Source of the DNA: Salinimicrobium profundisediminis
GTDB taxonomy: Bacteria > Bacteroidota > Bacteroidia > Flavobacteriales > Flavobacteriaceae
Assembly: GCF_026241755.1 (NCBI RefSeq)
Contig: NZ_JAPJDA010000015.1
Coordinates: 1-64,000 of the forward strand
DNA: 64,000 nt
Direction of reading: 5' to 3'
A model generated the notes under the pieces. It made no database searches. It was not told where the DNA came from and worked only from the letters and a program-made list of their open reading frames with translations. The position numbers and the translations under genes were made by a program. Positions 47,116 through 57,742 of this stretch are shown here, piece after piece. Each line of letters starts with the position of its first letter. Positions within the stretch are counted from its first letter, which is position 1.

Positions 47116-50100
47116 ATGAAAATCAAATTATTTATCTTGTTTGGTTTTGCGCTCGGGCTTTTTAGTCAGAATATGGTAGCGCAGGATCAGGCAATATCTG
47201 GAACTATTACAGACGCTCAGAATGGAATGCCACTTCCGGGTGTAACAGTTGTGGAAAAAGGCACCATGAATGGTGCAGTAACAGATATGGATGGGAATTA
47301 CATGATTGACGTTCCTTCTGATGCTGTTCTTGTTTTCTCTATGGTAGGATTTACCACTAGAGAAATTACCGTTGGGGACCAAAGTACTATAGATGTTCAA
47401 TTAACAGCAGATGTTCAGGCCCTGGAAGAGGTAGTGGTAACCGCTCTGGGAATCAAGAGAGAGACTAAGAAACTCGGCTATGCAATGAGCGAGGTCGAAG
47501 GGGGTGAAATTAGTAAAACCAACACGGTGAGTCCTGTGAGAGGGCTACAGGGAAAAGTTGCTGGTGTTAGTATTGGATCTTCAGATGGAGGATTGTTTGG
47601 AAATTCCAAAATCCAAATTCGAGGGATTTCCTCTCTAAACTCAAACAATAACCAGCCAATCTTCGTAATAGACGGAGTTATTCTTGAAAATTCAGTTGCT
47701 GATGAAGCGGCAGACTGGTCTGCAAGTGCGAATGACTACGGAAATATTCTTAAAAACCTAAACCCTGACAACTATGAAAGTGTATCAGTTCTAAAAGGTG
47801 CAGCTGCGACAGCTTTGTATGGTTCTCGCGGTATAAACGGGGTGGTAATTATTCAAACTAAAGATGGTTCTGGTGCCCGGGGATTAGGTGTCACCGTAAG
47901 CCAAACAGTCGGTATTGAAGACGTATACAGGCAACCCGCCTTACAGAATGAATTTGGTCCAGGAACACTTCCCGGATATGTAGGTTATGGAAGACAGGAT
48001 TCAAATGGAGATTACTACAGGTTTAGCCCTGAATTCTATTATAATACTGATGGAGATCCTACTTTAATTAATCATGCAGGTGGTGGACTTAGTTACGGTC
48101 CAAGGTTTGATAGTAGCGTGATGATCGAAGATTATGACGGAAATCTTATTCCTTATGTGGCTAATGAGGATAACATGAAAGATGCGTACGACACTGGTTG
48201 GAACAGCAATACCCACTTTGCTATAAAAGGTGGGAATGAAAAAGCGACGTTCTACTTGTCAGATTCTTACAGCTATAGAACAGGTGTTCTACCCAACAAT
48301 AGTTTTGATCGAAACACTTTAGCTTTTAGAGCAAGTTATGAAGTAGCCCCGTGGTTAAAAGCTAATGGTTCGGTAACATTTACTCAATCTGAGTCTAAAA
48401 ATGCCAGAAATGATTTTTCTGAAATTTTTGCATCGGGAGGTTTTGAAAGAATCTATAATACTAAAAAATATTCTCAGAGGAGATATTGGCAGGCCGAACA
48501 TGGTGGAATTCCTAATTCTGATTATGGTGACGAATATGCTTATGCACCCAATGCAGGTTTATGGTTCTCCTTTAATACTGCAAATGCTGTGCAGGAAGAG
48601 ACTGTGGTTCGCCCTGTAGTGAGTTTGTCGGCTTCTCTTACAGACTGGCTTACCCTTGCTGTAGAAGGAAATATGAATTACTATACCACCCGGTTCGAAG
48701 ATAAAAATTTAGGAAGTGGTTTGGCAAATGAAGGTGGGGGATACGAATTAAATCATACAAGAAACGTGAGCAGAACAGGTAAGATTACCTTAAATGCAAA
48801 TACCCAGATCAATGAAGATTTCTCTGCACAGGTTTTACTCGGAGGAGAGATTTGGGATCAGGAAAAATCACAAAGTAATGTGAGAACAGATGGTGGCCTC
48901 GTTTTCCCTGGTAAATTCTTTATTGATAACTCTAAAAGAGATCCAATAGGGTTTGCAAGTGTATTTGGAACTAAACAAATTAATTCCTTGTACTTCCTTA
49001 CCAGTTTTGGATATCAGGATCAGGTTTTTCTTGATATAACAGGTAGAAATGACTGGTCTTCGGCCCTCGTATATACAGACGGTACAGGAAATAACTCTTA
49101 TTTCTATCCTTCTGTTTCTACATCGTGGATATTTGATCAGACCTTTGAAATGCCTGAATGGGTAACCTTCGGAAAGTTGAGAGCTTCTTGGGCACAAGTA
49201 GGTAGTGATACAGATCCATACCTAATTAACCCTGGATACCAGATAGGTAGCTTTGAAATGGAGAATGGGAATTTTGTTCCCTGGAATAATATTTCTACTA
49301 CCTTAGTGGATAGAAGCATTGAGCCAGAAAGAAAAAATTCATTTGAAATAGGTGCAGATCTTAGGTTCCTTGAAAATCGTATAGGTCTAGACGTTGCCTA
49401 TTATGATGAGACTATTAAAAATCAAATTGGTTCTGTTCCAATTCCACGGGAGTCAGGATATAATAATCTGTTTACCAACGTAGGAACACTTAAGAATTAT
49501 GGATTGGAACTTAGTTTGACTGTTGATCCAATTAGAACAGAAAACTTTAGGTGGAGATCTACTTTTAACTACTGGAATAACACTACAAAAGTTACTGAGT
49601 TACATGAAGATTACGGAGAATATAAAGTATTAGGAGGTTATACCAACTATGGGAACTATCGAATAGGTTCTGTTGCATTTGAAGGTGGGGAATACGGAGT
49701 ATTAATGTCTGATAGTTCTAAAAAGTTATGGCAGTCTACCGATGCAAACGGGAATCCTATAGACGATCCCCGTAATGGAATGCCTATCTTAAAATATAGT
49801 GATGCTAACCGTGGAGCAGTTTATACACGTAGTGGTGTTGTTGAAGAGATTGGTAAAATTCAGCCCGACTTTGAAGGCTCATGGAGCAATGAATTTTCTT
49901 ATAAAGGACTTACATTGTCTGTGCTGTTAGATGCTCGTTTTGGTGGGCATATTGCTTCTTACTCTAGTAAATATGGTACAGCTTATGGATATTTAGAAGA
50001 ATCGCTTGAGGGACGAGCTCCAGAATACGGTGGAGTAACCTGGACATCTGAGTATGCTGATACTCAAGGACAGGTATTTGAAGATGGTATTATTCCTGAA

Positions 50101-50529
50101 GGAGTATTTAGTCCTGGTCAATCAATTACTGCACCTGATGGGACAATGGTTAATGTGGGAGGTATGACTTTCCAGGAAGCTTTTGATCAGGGTTATGTTG
50201 AACCTACTCATGCCGGTTACTACCATTACTTTAATAATGCTTGGAGTTCTGGTGTTGTTAACGACGATTGGTTTACCGAATTAGAGTATATAGCTTTAAG
50301 AAACATTAGTATTGGATATAACTTCCCGTCTAGTATTAGCGATAAAATTAAAGCACAAAACTTGTACATTGGATTAAACGGACACAATCTTGCTTACTTG
50401 CATAATTCGTTGCCAAACGATATTCATCCTGAAGGATTTAGAGGAACTACAAGTTCTTCTTCTTTCCTGGAGAGGTCTTTTACTCCGTACACAGCGTCTT
50501 ATTCTATGACAGTTTCTATTGATTTTTAA
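47116..50529 (+). CDS. SusC-type TonB-dependent outer-membrane transporter
   Basis: A 1137-residue receptor: signal peptide (MVAQ, about 1-22), a carboxypeptidase-regulatory-like domain (ISGTITDAQNGMPLPGVTVVEKGTMNGAVTDMDGNYMIDVP), the TonB box region LEEVVVTALGIKRE, a plug with VRGLQGKVAGVSIGSSDGGLFGNSKIQIRGISSLNSNNNQPIFVIDGVI and GAAATALYGSRGINGVVIIQTK, and a beta barrel ending SMTVSIDF. It would import oligosaccharides released at the surface together with the SusD lipoprotein 12 bases downstream. Cognate substrate by context: N-glycan fragments. Confidence 0.96.
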   Translation: MKIKLFILFGFALGLFSQNMVAQDQAISGTITDAQNGMPLPGVTVVEKGTMNGAVTDMDGNYMIDVPSDAVLVFSMVGFTTREITVGDQSTIDVQLTADVQALEEVVVTALGIKRETKKLGYAMSEVEGGEISKTNTVSPVRGLQGKVAGVSIGSSDGGLFGNSKIQIRGISSLNSNNNQPIFVIDGVILENSVADEAADWSASANDYGNILKNLNPDNYESVSVLKGAAATALYGSRGINGVVIIQTKDGSGARGLGVTVSQTVGIEDVYRQPALQNEFGPGTLPGYVGYGRQDSNGDYYRFSPEFYYNTDGDPTLINHAGGGLSYGPRFDSSVMIEDYDGNLIPYVANEDNMKDAYDTGWNSNTHFAIKGGNEKATFYLSDSYSYRTGVLPNNSFDRNTLAFRASYEVAPWLKANGSVTFTQSESKNARNDFSEIFASGGFERIYNTKKYSQRRYWQAEHGGIPNSDYGDEYAYAPNAGLWFSFNTANAVQEETVVRPVVSLSASLTDWLTLAVEGNMNYYTTRFEDKNLGSGLANEGGGYELNHTRNVSRTGKITLNANTQINEDFSAQVLLGGEIWDQEKSQSNVRTDGGLVFPGKFFIDNSKRDPIGFASVFGTKQINSLYFLTSFGYQDQVFLDITGRNDWSSALVYTDGTGNNSYFYPSVSTSWIFDQTFEMPEWVTFGKLRASWAQVGSDTDPYLINPGYQIGSFEMENGNFVPWNNISTTLVDRSIEPERKNSFEIGADLRFLENRIGLDVAYYDETIKNQIGSVPIPRESGYNNLFTNVGTLKNYGLELSLTVDPIRTENFRWRSTFNYWNNTTKVTELHEDYGEYKVLGGYTNYGNYRIGSVAFEGGEYGVLMSDSSKKLWQSTDANGNPIDDPRNGMPILKYSDANRGAVYTRSGVVEEIGKIQPDFEGSWSNEFSYKGLTLSVLLDARFGGHIASYSSKYGTAYGYLEESLEGRAPEYGGVTWTSEYADTQGQVFEDGIIPEGVFSPGQSITAPDGTMVNVGGMTFQEAFDQGYVEPTHAGYYHYFNNAWSSGVVNDDWFTELEYIALRNISIGYNFPSSISDKIKAQNLYIGLNGHNLAYLHNSLPNDIHPEGFRGTTSSSSFLERSFTPYTASYSMTVSIDF

Positions 50530-50541
50530 AAAATACGGTTT

Positions 50542-52401
50542 ATGAAAAATACAATTAAATTAGCTTTATTTTCTACACTCATCTTTGCCATAGGATGTGA
50601 TAAAGAAGATTTTGCAGACTTGAATAGTGACCCATCTCAGGTTGCTGAGCCAGAGTTGACGCTTTCAATGACTCAGGCTATTGAGCAGATGTATGAAAAC
50701 GACTATACTACATGGTTCTATAATGCTTTTGATTATACTTATCCGTGGTCACAAGTGGTGACAGGAGGAGTGAATTCCGGGAATACAGAGCAGGTAGTGG
50801 AGATGGGCCCAAAGGGAGACCATAATATTTACTCTTCCCTAATCCCTACAGTGAGAGAAATTAGAGCAAGAATTGATGCTATGGCTCCTGGTGAACAAGA
50901 AGAAAGACGAGCCATGAGAGCCATGACTTATCCTATCCAGATTCTTCCTGCTATGACACTTACAGACCATTATGGTGCAATAATTTATAGCGAGGCAGGA
51001 ATGGCTCCATACACTACTCCTCCTTTGTTAACTCCTGTCTATGATTTGCAATCCGAACTGTTTAATATTTGGCTTGATGAGCTCGATACTGCTATTGTTG
51101 ACCTTATGGCAGAGGATCAATTCGATGTGGGAGATCAGGATCTTATTTATGGGGGTGATTATAAAAAATGGGCTCAATTTGCCAATCTTCTTAAATTGAA
51201 GATCGCTGCAAGACTTGTAAATAAAGATAGGGCTAAAGCGATAGAAATAGTAGAAGAAGTTGTCAACTCTCCCGCAGGATATATGGATCAACTTTCAGAT
51301 GATTTTCTTTACCACAAAGGTGTTGATTACTTTGGTACCGGGGAAGGTGTAGGTGTAGGTATGGGAGCAGAGAATTTTATTGATTTTCTAATTGAGAATA
51401 AAGATCCGAGGTTAAGAGTACTTTTTGAAAAGAACTCCTTTAATGGTGAAGTAGTACAGGCATTTTTAGATGCCGGTAAGCCATTACCGCCTTATGTCGC
51501 AGAATATGTTGAGACTGATTCAAATGGTGATTTTGCTGGTTGGTCTGGACCGGGTGAACCATGGGTGAGATACCACGGGGTTCCTCTTGCGCCTGATGCA
51601 ACTATAGATGGTGACAATGATTTTTATTTTAATCAGAGCGTTAATAATAGAATTGGCGTTGATGGTGTAGAAAAAGTGTATGCTTCAACTTCAAATTTCA
51701 ATGAGAGATTAGTACGTACCGCTATTAACTTCACCTACCCTACTAAGCCTGGAGGACGTATTCTGGAGGTTGTGGACAATTTCCCTTCATTGAAAGTTAT
51801 TTTAGGATCATCGGCAGAGACTATGTTTTACCTGGCAGAATTTAAATTGCTTGGAGCAAATATTTCCGGTTCAGCTCAGGAATATTTTGATAAAGGTGTG
51901 GAACTATCTGTAAGAAGACTGGATCTAATGGCACAAAACAACCGTTATCCTTATTATGATGAAGATCCCGTTTATTTGGATTCTGAGCTTGCATCTGAGG
52001 GAAGTACAGCTCTGAGAGATGGTGAAATTCAGGCCTTACTGGATCAACCTGCCTACGATTTAAGCTCTGATGGTCTTGAAAAAATTTATATTCAACAGTA
52101 CATCAATTTTGCAGCTACTCCTGGTGATCTCTGGACTACTGTGAGAAGGTCAGGTATTCCGGTAAGGAATAGTAACATCTTCCCATGGGATCCTCTTGTT
52201 GCAGGTGGAACTGAATTGGTTATCCCACGTAGATTTAGTGTAGAAATACCTACTGAAGACAACAAGAACTTTGAGAATACAGAGGCTGCTTACATTAGTC
52301 AGGGCTTCACCCCAGGATCGGTTAATCCACTTATTCTTAATGAGGAAAGAATTTGGTTTGATGAACCAAATCCTGATTATGGTGCAGGTCCTAAACAATA
52401 A
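50542..52401 (+). CDS. SusD/RagB-like surface glycan-binding lipoprotein (SusD-like superfamily)
   Basis: A 619-residue lipoprotein (AIGC, Cys19) following susC. It has NSDPSQVAEPELTLSMTQAIEQMY, AMTLTDHYGAIIYSEAG, YDLQSELFNIWLDELDTAIVDLM, DLIYGGDYKKWAQFANLLKLKIAARLVNKD and a C-terminal EKIYIQQYINFAATPGDLWTTVRRSGIPV, the pattern of SusD/RagB-type TPR proteins, closest in style to the SusD-like family with the GDYKKWAQFANLLKLKIA block. It caps the SusC barrel as a lid and binds the glycan. A terminator follows at 52493. Confidence 0.92.
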   Translation: MKNTIKLALFSTLIFAIGCDKEDFADLNSDPSQVAEPELTLSMTQAIEQMYENDYTTWFYNAFDYTYPWSQVVTGGVNSGNTEQVVEMGPKGDHNIYSSLIPTVREIRARIDAMAPGEQEERRAMRAMTYPIQILPAMTLTDHYGAIIYSEAGMAPYTTPPLLTPVYDLQSELFNIWLDELDTAIVDLMAEDQFDVGDQDLIYGGDYKKWAQFANLLKLKIAARLVNKDRAKAIEIVEEVVNSPAGYMDQLSDDFLYHKGVDYFGTGEGVGVGMGAENFIDFLIENKDPRLRVLFEKNSFNGEVVQAFLDAGKPLPPYVAEYVETDSNGDFAGWSGPGEPWVRYHGVPLAPDATIDGDNDFYFNQSVNNRIGVDGVEKVYASTSNFNERLVRTAINFTYPTKPGGRILEVVDNFPSLKVILGSSAETMFYLAEFKLLGANISGSAQEYFDKGVELSVRRLDLMAQNNRYPYYDEDPVYLDSELASEGSTALRDGEIQALLDQPAYDLSSDGLEKIYIQQYINFAATPGDLWTTVRRSGIPVRNSNIFPWDPLVAGGTELVIPRRFSVEIPTEDNKNFENTEAAYISQGFTPGSVNPLILNEERIWFDEPNPDYGAGPKQ

Positions 52402-52492
52402 AACCCAAACAGGATCAATCTAGTTGCAAATATCTACTAGTGTTTGAATTAGCAATATTACCAAGAGAATATTTGAAAACCAGATTATCATT

Positions 52493-52527
52493 AAAAGGGA
52501 ATTTCTATTTAGAGGTTCCCTTTTTTT
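52493..52527 (+). terminator. Rho-independent terminator after susD
   Basis: A 9-bp stem (AAAAGGGAA/TTCCCTTTT) with a 14-base loop runs into a T-tract. It ends the SusCD transcript just before the hydrolase gene at 52546, only about 20 bases away. The downstream gene may therefore depend on read-through or on a promoter upstream of the hairpin. Confidence 0.85.
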
Positions 52528-52545
52528 AATTCAAAAATAAACGAA

Positions 52546-55140
52546 ATGAAAATAACACAATTACTTATATTCTTCAGCTTACTTCTTTCGGTGAGTCATT
52601 TATCTGCTCAAAAAAGAGAGGGTAATATTGTAGAATATTTTGGAAAGGAAAAAGTTGAAGATATCAATGAAGGAGAGGTAATCCATCTGTTTGAGGAAGG
52701 TTTAATCCTTTCAAGGAAGAGACTTCCTGCGGAAGCAAAATCAGTTCTAAGTGATCCACTCTTTGCAAATTTACTTCAGGATAAAACCATGGTTATCTCT
52801 GAAGGAGAAGAAGCTTTTGCTGATGTTGACACTAAGGCGGCTAAATGGAAAAAAATTGAGATAAGTGAAAACAGTGAATTCAATGATGATGGCTTTAGAA
52901 ATGGCTATCTCTACCTGGAGTATGATTCAGGTTCAGAAAAGACAGTGATCTTTGAAGCTTCTGGGCATACAGCAGCCTTAATTAATGGCCTGCCTCACGA
53001 AGGAGATCATTATGATTTCGGCTGGAGTCTTATTCCCGTAAAACTTAATAAAGGGAAAAATGAATTTATTTTAACCGGGGGAAGATTTTCCCATATGCGT
53101 GCCAGATTACTTGAACCCAACCAACCGGTACAGTTTACCACAAGAGACATGACTCTGCCAGATGTGCAGAGAGAGGACAAAGAAGATTTAATAGGCGGAA
53201 TCAGGATTATGAACAGCAATGATTCCTGGCTCAAAGGTGCTAGTATAGTAACAATTGTAGGGTCTCATCAAAATGAAACCAATGTACCCTCTGTTTCTCC
53301 CTTAAATGTGAGAAAAGTGCCTTTTAGCATTCCTGTTCCCGAAATTCTCCCTGTAGGTGATACGCTTAACGTAGTTGTCCAGTTAAAAGACAGGAGAGGA
53401 AAAATAATTGACTCTAAAAATATCGAGTTGGCAATAAAATCAAAATATGCCCATCATAAAAAAACCTTTATTAGCGATATAGATGGGAGTGTACAATATT
53501 ATAGTATTGCGCCATCACTTACAAAAGAAAAAGAACAGCAGGCTTTGTTTCTATCTGTTCATGGTGCCTCAGTAGAAGCTGTAAATCAAGCCAACGCCTA
53601 TAAACAAAAAGACTGGGGCCATTTGGTGGCTCCTACCAATCGCAGGCCCTTTGGTTTCGCATGGGAAGATTGGGGGCGTTTGGACGCACTGGAAGTACTG
53701 GAGCATGCCGAGAATTTGTTAAAAACAGATCAACAGCACACTTATCTTACAGGACACTCAATGGGTGGTCACGGCACATGGTATTTAGGGGCTACTTACC
53801 CTGATAGATTTGCGGCCATTGCACCTGCTGCAGGATACCCCGATTTACTGGAGTATAGGCATAGCTTTGTAAGAAGGGCTGCAGAAAGACCTGAAGAATA
53901 CTTTGAAAGGTTCGGTATGAGTAAATCTGAATTCCTTAAAAGTATATCTGCCGGATATGAAAAGGAATCTGACCGGTTAATGGATTCCATGGTTAGAAGA
54001 GCCGGAAACCCAAGTAGAACCCTGAAGCTTGAAAACAATTATCTTCACTTCGGAATTTATGTGCTTCATGGGGAAGCAGATTCGGTAGTACCTACTTTTA
54101 TCGCCCGTGAAATGCGTGAACGTTTAGGGAAATTCCACAATGACTTCGCTTACTATGAATATCCGGACGGTACCCACTGGTATGGAGATCATAGTGTAGA
54201 CTGGCCTCTTATTTTCGATTTCTTTAGGGCGCGAAAAATAAAATCTCCGGAAGAAATAGATGAAATTGAATTTTCTACTGGTTCTCCCGGCGTTTCTGCA
54301 ACTTCTCATTTTGTCACTATTTATCAACAGGAAAAGCCTTTTGAGATTAGCTCTTTTAAGTTTGATAAAGAAGACGGGAAGGTGTCTTTAGAGACAGAGA
54401 ACGTAGAAGTTTTAAAACTCAATTTTAAGGAGATGGGTGTCTCTTCACTTGACACAATGAGTATTGACAATGAAATTCTCCCCATTAAAACATCAACAGA
54501 AAATGCCTTTTTTAGAAAGAATGGCGGTGTTTGGGAGGTTGCTTCCACACCTTCAGCTGCAGAAAAAGGACCACACCGGTACGGCGGATTCAAGGATGCT
54601 TTCAAAAATAACATGGTTTTCGTTTTTGCGACAAGAGGCTCAAAAGAAGAGAATGAATGGTATTACAACAGGGCAAAATTTGATGCAGAAAAGTTCTACT
54701 ACAGGGCCAACGGGAATGTTGAATTAGTAAGGGATGTAGATTTTAGGACTGATAAATACAGCGACAGGAACGTGATACTTTATGGAAATAAAAGCAATAA
54801 TGCTGCCTGGAACAGGCTTTTAAAGGACTCTCCCATTCAGGTTACAAAAAATAAGCTTCAGGTTGGAGATAAAACCTTTTCTGGGGAACAATGGGGTGCT
54901 TATTTCATTTTCCCAAGAAGAGATAGTGATATAGCCAGTGTAGGTGTGATAACTGCAACAGGTGAGAGAGGAATGAAAAGTGCATATGCCAATGACTATC
55001 TTGAGAACGGCACTTTTTTCCCAGATGTGATGATCTTTGATGATACAATGATGAAAAATGGCATTTCTGGTCTTAAGTATAGTGGGTTTTTTGATAATTC
55101 ATGGAATATTGAAGGCGGGGACTTCTATTGGAGAGAATAA
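52546..55140 (+). CDS. Secreted S9-type alpha/beta hydrolase (prolyl-oligopeptidase-like or esterase)
   Basis: An 864-residue exported protein (LSAQ signal). Three regions can be seen: an N-terminal beta-rich part (to about 320), an alpha/beta hydrolase core with LFLSVHGASVEAVNQ, nucleophile Ser405 in GHSMGGHGTWYLG, Asp512 in HGEADSVVP and His544 in DGTHWYGDHS, and a C-terminal domain of about 270 residues of unknown type. The triad is intact. Peptidase S9-like and feruloyl/acetyl esterase-like proteins share this core, so peptidase versus esterase cannot be decided. In this setting it could trim glycopeptides or remove O-acetyl groups. It is bracketed by terminators. Confidence 0.8.
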   Translation: MKITQLLIFFSLLLSVSHLSAQKREGNIVEYFGKEKVEDINEGEVIHLFEEGLILSRKRLPAEAKSVLSDPLFANLLQDKTMVISEGEEAFADVDTKAAKWKKIEISENSEFNDDGFRNGYLYLEYDSGSEKTVIFEASGHTAALINGLPHEGDHYDFGWSLIPVKLNKGKNEFILTGGRFSHMRARLLEPNQPVQFTTRDMTLPDVQREDKEDLIGGIRIMNSNDSWLKGASIVTIVGSHQNETNVPSVSPLNVRKVPFSIPVPEILPVGDTLNVVVQLKDRRGKIIDSKNIELAIKSKYAHHKKTFISDIDGSVQYYSIAPSLTKEKEQQALFLSVHGASVEAVNQANAYKQKDWGHLVAPTNRRPFGFAWEDWGRLDALEVLEHAENLLKTDQQHTYLTGHSMGGHGTWYLGATYPDRFAAIAPAAGYPDLLEYRHSFVRRAAERPEEYFERFGMSKSEFLKSISAGYEKESDRLMDSMVRRAGNPSRTLKLENNYLHFGIYVLHGEADSVVPTFIAREMRERLGKFHNDFAYYEYPDGTHWYGDHSVDWPLIFDFFRARKIKSPEEIDEIEFSTGSPGVSATSHFVTIYQQEKPFEISSFKFDKEDGKVSLETENVEVLKLNFKEMGVSSLDTMSIDNEILPIKTSTENAFFRKNGGVWEVASTPSAAEKGPHRYGGFKDAFKNNMVFVFATRGSKEENEWYYNRAKFDAEKFYYRANGNVELVRDVDFRTDKYSDRNVILYGNKSNNAAWNRLLKDSPIQVTKNKLQVGDKTFSGEQWGAYFIFPRRDSDIASVGVITATGERGMKSAYANDYLENGTFFPDVMIFDDTMMKNGISGLKYSGFFDNSWNIEGGDFYWRE

Positions 55141-55151
55141 TTGATCACTTT

Positions 55152-55194
55152 AAAAGGAATTGTAGAAGAATGCCTTCTGCAATTCCTTTCTTTT
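55152..55194 (+). terminator. Rho-independent terminator after the S9-type hydrolase
   Basis: A long stem of about 16 pairs (arms 55153-55168 and 55174-55189, one G-U pair, five-base loop) is followed by CTTTT. It isolates the hydrolase gene from the GH3 operon. Confidence 0.85.
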
Positions 55195-55323
55195 AGATTA
55201 TACTTTGTAACCCACCATCGCCTTTCATTTTTATCAGAAAAAAACCTTCTTTGAATTTACTATTTTAGAGACCTCAGGTTTTAAGAGAGTAAAATATTTA
55301 CCTTTTATAAAATTGAACTCCCA

Positions 55324-57729
55324 ATGAATTTTTCTTTTTCCTACTTAACTATTATAGTTTTTTGCTTATGTATTTTTTCCCCAATGGCTGCCATAAACGC
55401 ACAGCAGGTAAAAACAAAATCTATATATAAAGATCCTTCAAGGAGTGTTGATGAAAGGGTAAACGATCTTTTAAAGAGAATGACCCTGGAAGAAAAAGTA
55501 GGGCAGTTATCCACACTTTTGGGATGGCACATGTACCATAAAGTTAATGACCATACGGTAGAAGTAAGCCAGGAATTTAAAGATGCGGTACAAGATCGAA
55601 ACATTGGTTCACTCTGGGGAACACTTCGAGCCGACCCCTGGACAAAAAAGACCCTGGATAATGGATTAAACCCTTTGCTTGCAGCCAGGCTTACAAATGA
55701 ATTGCAGAGGTATGTCATTGAGAACAGTCGCCTTGGGATCCCTGTTTTTCTGGCAGAAGAATGTATGCATGGTCACATGGCTATTGGAACCACCGTATTT
55801 CCTTCGGCAATTGGGCAGGGGAGTACCTGGAATCCAGATTTGCTTTATGAAATGGCTTCTGCTATCGCACTTGAAACCCGGGTACAGGGAGCACATATTG
55901 GGTACGGACCTATTCTCGATTTGGCCCGTGAACCAAGGTGGTCTCGGGTAGAAGAAACCTTTGGGGAAGATCCTTATTTAAATGCACAACTTGGCATTGC
56001 GGTGGTAAAAGGTTTTCAGGGAGAGGATATTTCTAGTGGTGAAAACGTCATTTCTACTTTAAAGCATTTTGCGGCATATGGTGTTTCTGAAGGGGGCCAC
56101 AATGGCGCTGCAGTAATCATTGGAGAAAGGGATCTTCAGAATTATCTATATCCTTTTGAAAAGGCTGTTAAGGCCGGGGCACTTTCTGTAATGACAGCAT
56201 ATAGCTCGATTGATGGCATACCCAGTACAGCTCACGATAAACTTCTGGATCAAACCTTAAAGGAAAAGTGGGGATTTGATGGATTTGTAGTTTCAGACCT
56301 GGGAAGCATAGAAGGATTAAGAGGAAGTCACCAGGTAGCAGGATCTCCTCAAGATGCTGCAGCTATGGCTATTAATGCAGGGGTAGATGCCGATCTGGGA
56401 GGTAATGGGTTTGATGCAGCTTTAATTGAGGCAGTAAAGAATAATCAGGTTTCAGTTTCCGTATTAGATGCGGCAGTAAGTCGGGTTCTTGCTTTGAAGT
56501 TCAGGATGGGTCTTTTTGAAAATCCTTTTGTGGATACCTTAAATATCAAGGAAAATGTTAGAAGCGAGAGGCACAAAGCACTGGCAAGAAAGGTAGCGCA
56601 GCAATCCCTTGTTTTACTGAAGAATGAAAGCAATATTCTCCCACTCAACAAAAATGTAAAAAAAGTGGCCGTAATAGGTCCTAATGCGCATAATATATAT
56701 AACCAGTTAGGAGATTATACCGCGCCGCAACCTGAGGATAATATTGTGACAGTATTCGAGGGTATCAAAAATAAACTTCCCGGGGCGCAGGTAACTTATG
56801 TAAAAGGAACGGCAATTCGAGACACCACACAAACTGATATTGAAGCCGCAGTAGAAGCAGCAAAAAAATCTGATGTTGCAATTGTGGTGCTGGGGGGCTC
56901 CAGTGCACGTGATTTCAAAACCAAGTACATAGAAACAGGGGCTGCAGTAGTAGAGGATGATAAGGGTATTATTAGTGATATGGAAAGTGGGGAAGGCTAT
57001 GATAGAGCTACCTTACAGTTAATGGGAAAACAGTTAGAACTTCTCAAGGCTGTAAAATCTACGGGCACCCCTACTGTTTTAGTTACCATAAAAGGCAGGC
57101 CTTTGCTTTTAAACTGGCCCGCCGAAAATATCCCTGCTATCCTGGAAGCATGGTACCCCGGGCAGGAGGGTGGTAATGCCATAGCCGATGTACTTTTTGG
57201 AGATTACAACCCTTCTGGTAAATTACCAGTATCAGTTCCAAAATCTGTAGGCCAATTACCTGTCTATTACAATCACCTTGTTCCACAGCATCAGGATTAT
57301 GTTGAAATAGACGCTCAGCCACTTTATCCGTTTGGTCATGGCCTTAGCTATGCTGGCTTTGAATATTCAGCGTTGAGTGTGAATGTTCAGGAAAAAAAGC
57401 TCCAAACCGTGGTTGACGTGCAGTTACAGGTGAAAAATACTGGAGCAGTGACCGGGGAAGAGGTGGTTCAATTATACCTCAATGATGTGGTGAGTAGTGT
57501 GGTTACTCCTTCCCGACAATTAAAGGATTTTAAAAAAATCTCTATTGCTCCGGGAGAAAGCAAAACGGTTAAGCTAAGATTATTGGTTGATGATCTGGCC
57601 CTTCTTAATGTTCAAAATGAGCGAATAGTTGAAGCAGGGACTTTTGAAATTATGATTGGTTCTTCTTCTCAAGATATTCGTTTAAAAGAGGAATTTGAGA
57701 TTACCAAATCAATAGAGTTAGAGAATTAA
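55324..57729 (+). CDS. GH3 beta-glycosidase (glucosidase/xylosidase type)
   Basis: An 801-residue exported enzyme (signal to about residue 27, INAQ). N-terminal barrel with MTLEEKVGQLS, FLAEECMHGHMAIGTTVFPSAIGQGSTWNPDL, EPRWSRVEETFGEDPYLNAQLG, STLKHFAAYG and the nucleophile Asp325 in GFVVSDLGSI, followed by the alpha/beta sandwich (QSLVLLKNESNILPLNKNVKKVAVIGPNA, EAWYPGQEGGNAIADVLFG) and an FnIII-like C-terminus. It lacks the KHFPGHG motif of NagZ. With GH29 next to it and a PNGase in the locus, removal of core beta-1,2-xylose is one attractive role; beta-glucosidase activity is the alternative. Confidence 0.92.
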   Translation: MNFSFSYLTIIVFCLCIFSPMAAINAQQVKTKSIYKDPSRSVDERVNDLLKRMTLEEKVGQLSTLLGWHMYHKVNDHTVEVSQEFKDAVQDRNIGSLWGTLRADPWTKKTLDNGLNPLLAARLTNELQRYVIENSRLGIPVFLAEECMHGHMAIGTTVFPSAIGQGSTWNPDLLYEMASAIALETRVQGAHIGYGPILDLAREPRWSRVEETFGEDPYLNAQLGIAVVKGFQGEDISSGENVISTLKHFAAYGVSEGGHNGAAVIIGERDLQNYLYPFEKAVKAGALSVMTAYSSIDGIPSTAHDKLLDQTLKEKWGFDGFVVSDLGSIEGLRGSHQVAGSPQDAAAMAINAGVDADLGGNGFDAALIEAVKNNQVSVSVLDAAVSRVLALKFRMGLFENPFVDTLNIKENVRSERHKALARKVAQQSLVLLKNESNILPLNKNVKKVAVIGPNAHNIYNQLGDYTAPQPEDNIVTVFEGIKNKLPGAQVTYVKGTAIRDTTQTDIEAAVEAAKKSDVAIVVLGGSSARDFKTKYIETGAAVVEDDKGIISDMESGEGYDRATLQLMGKQLELLKAVKSTGTPTVLVTIKGRPLLLNWPAENIPAILEAWYPGQEGGNAIADVLFGDYNPSGKLPVSVPKSVGQLPVYYNHLVPQHQDYVEIDAQPLYPFGHGLSYAGFEYSALSVNVQEKKLQTVVDVQLQVKNTGAVTGEEVVQLYLNDVVSSVVTPSRQLKDFKKISIAPGESKTVKLRLLVDDLALLNVQNERIVEAGTFEIMIGSSSQDIRLKEEFEITKSIELEN

Positions 57730-57742
57730 AATTGTTCAGAAC

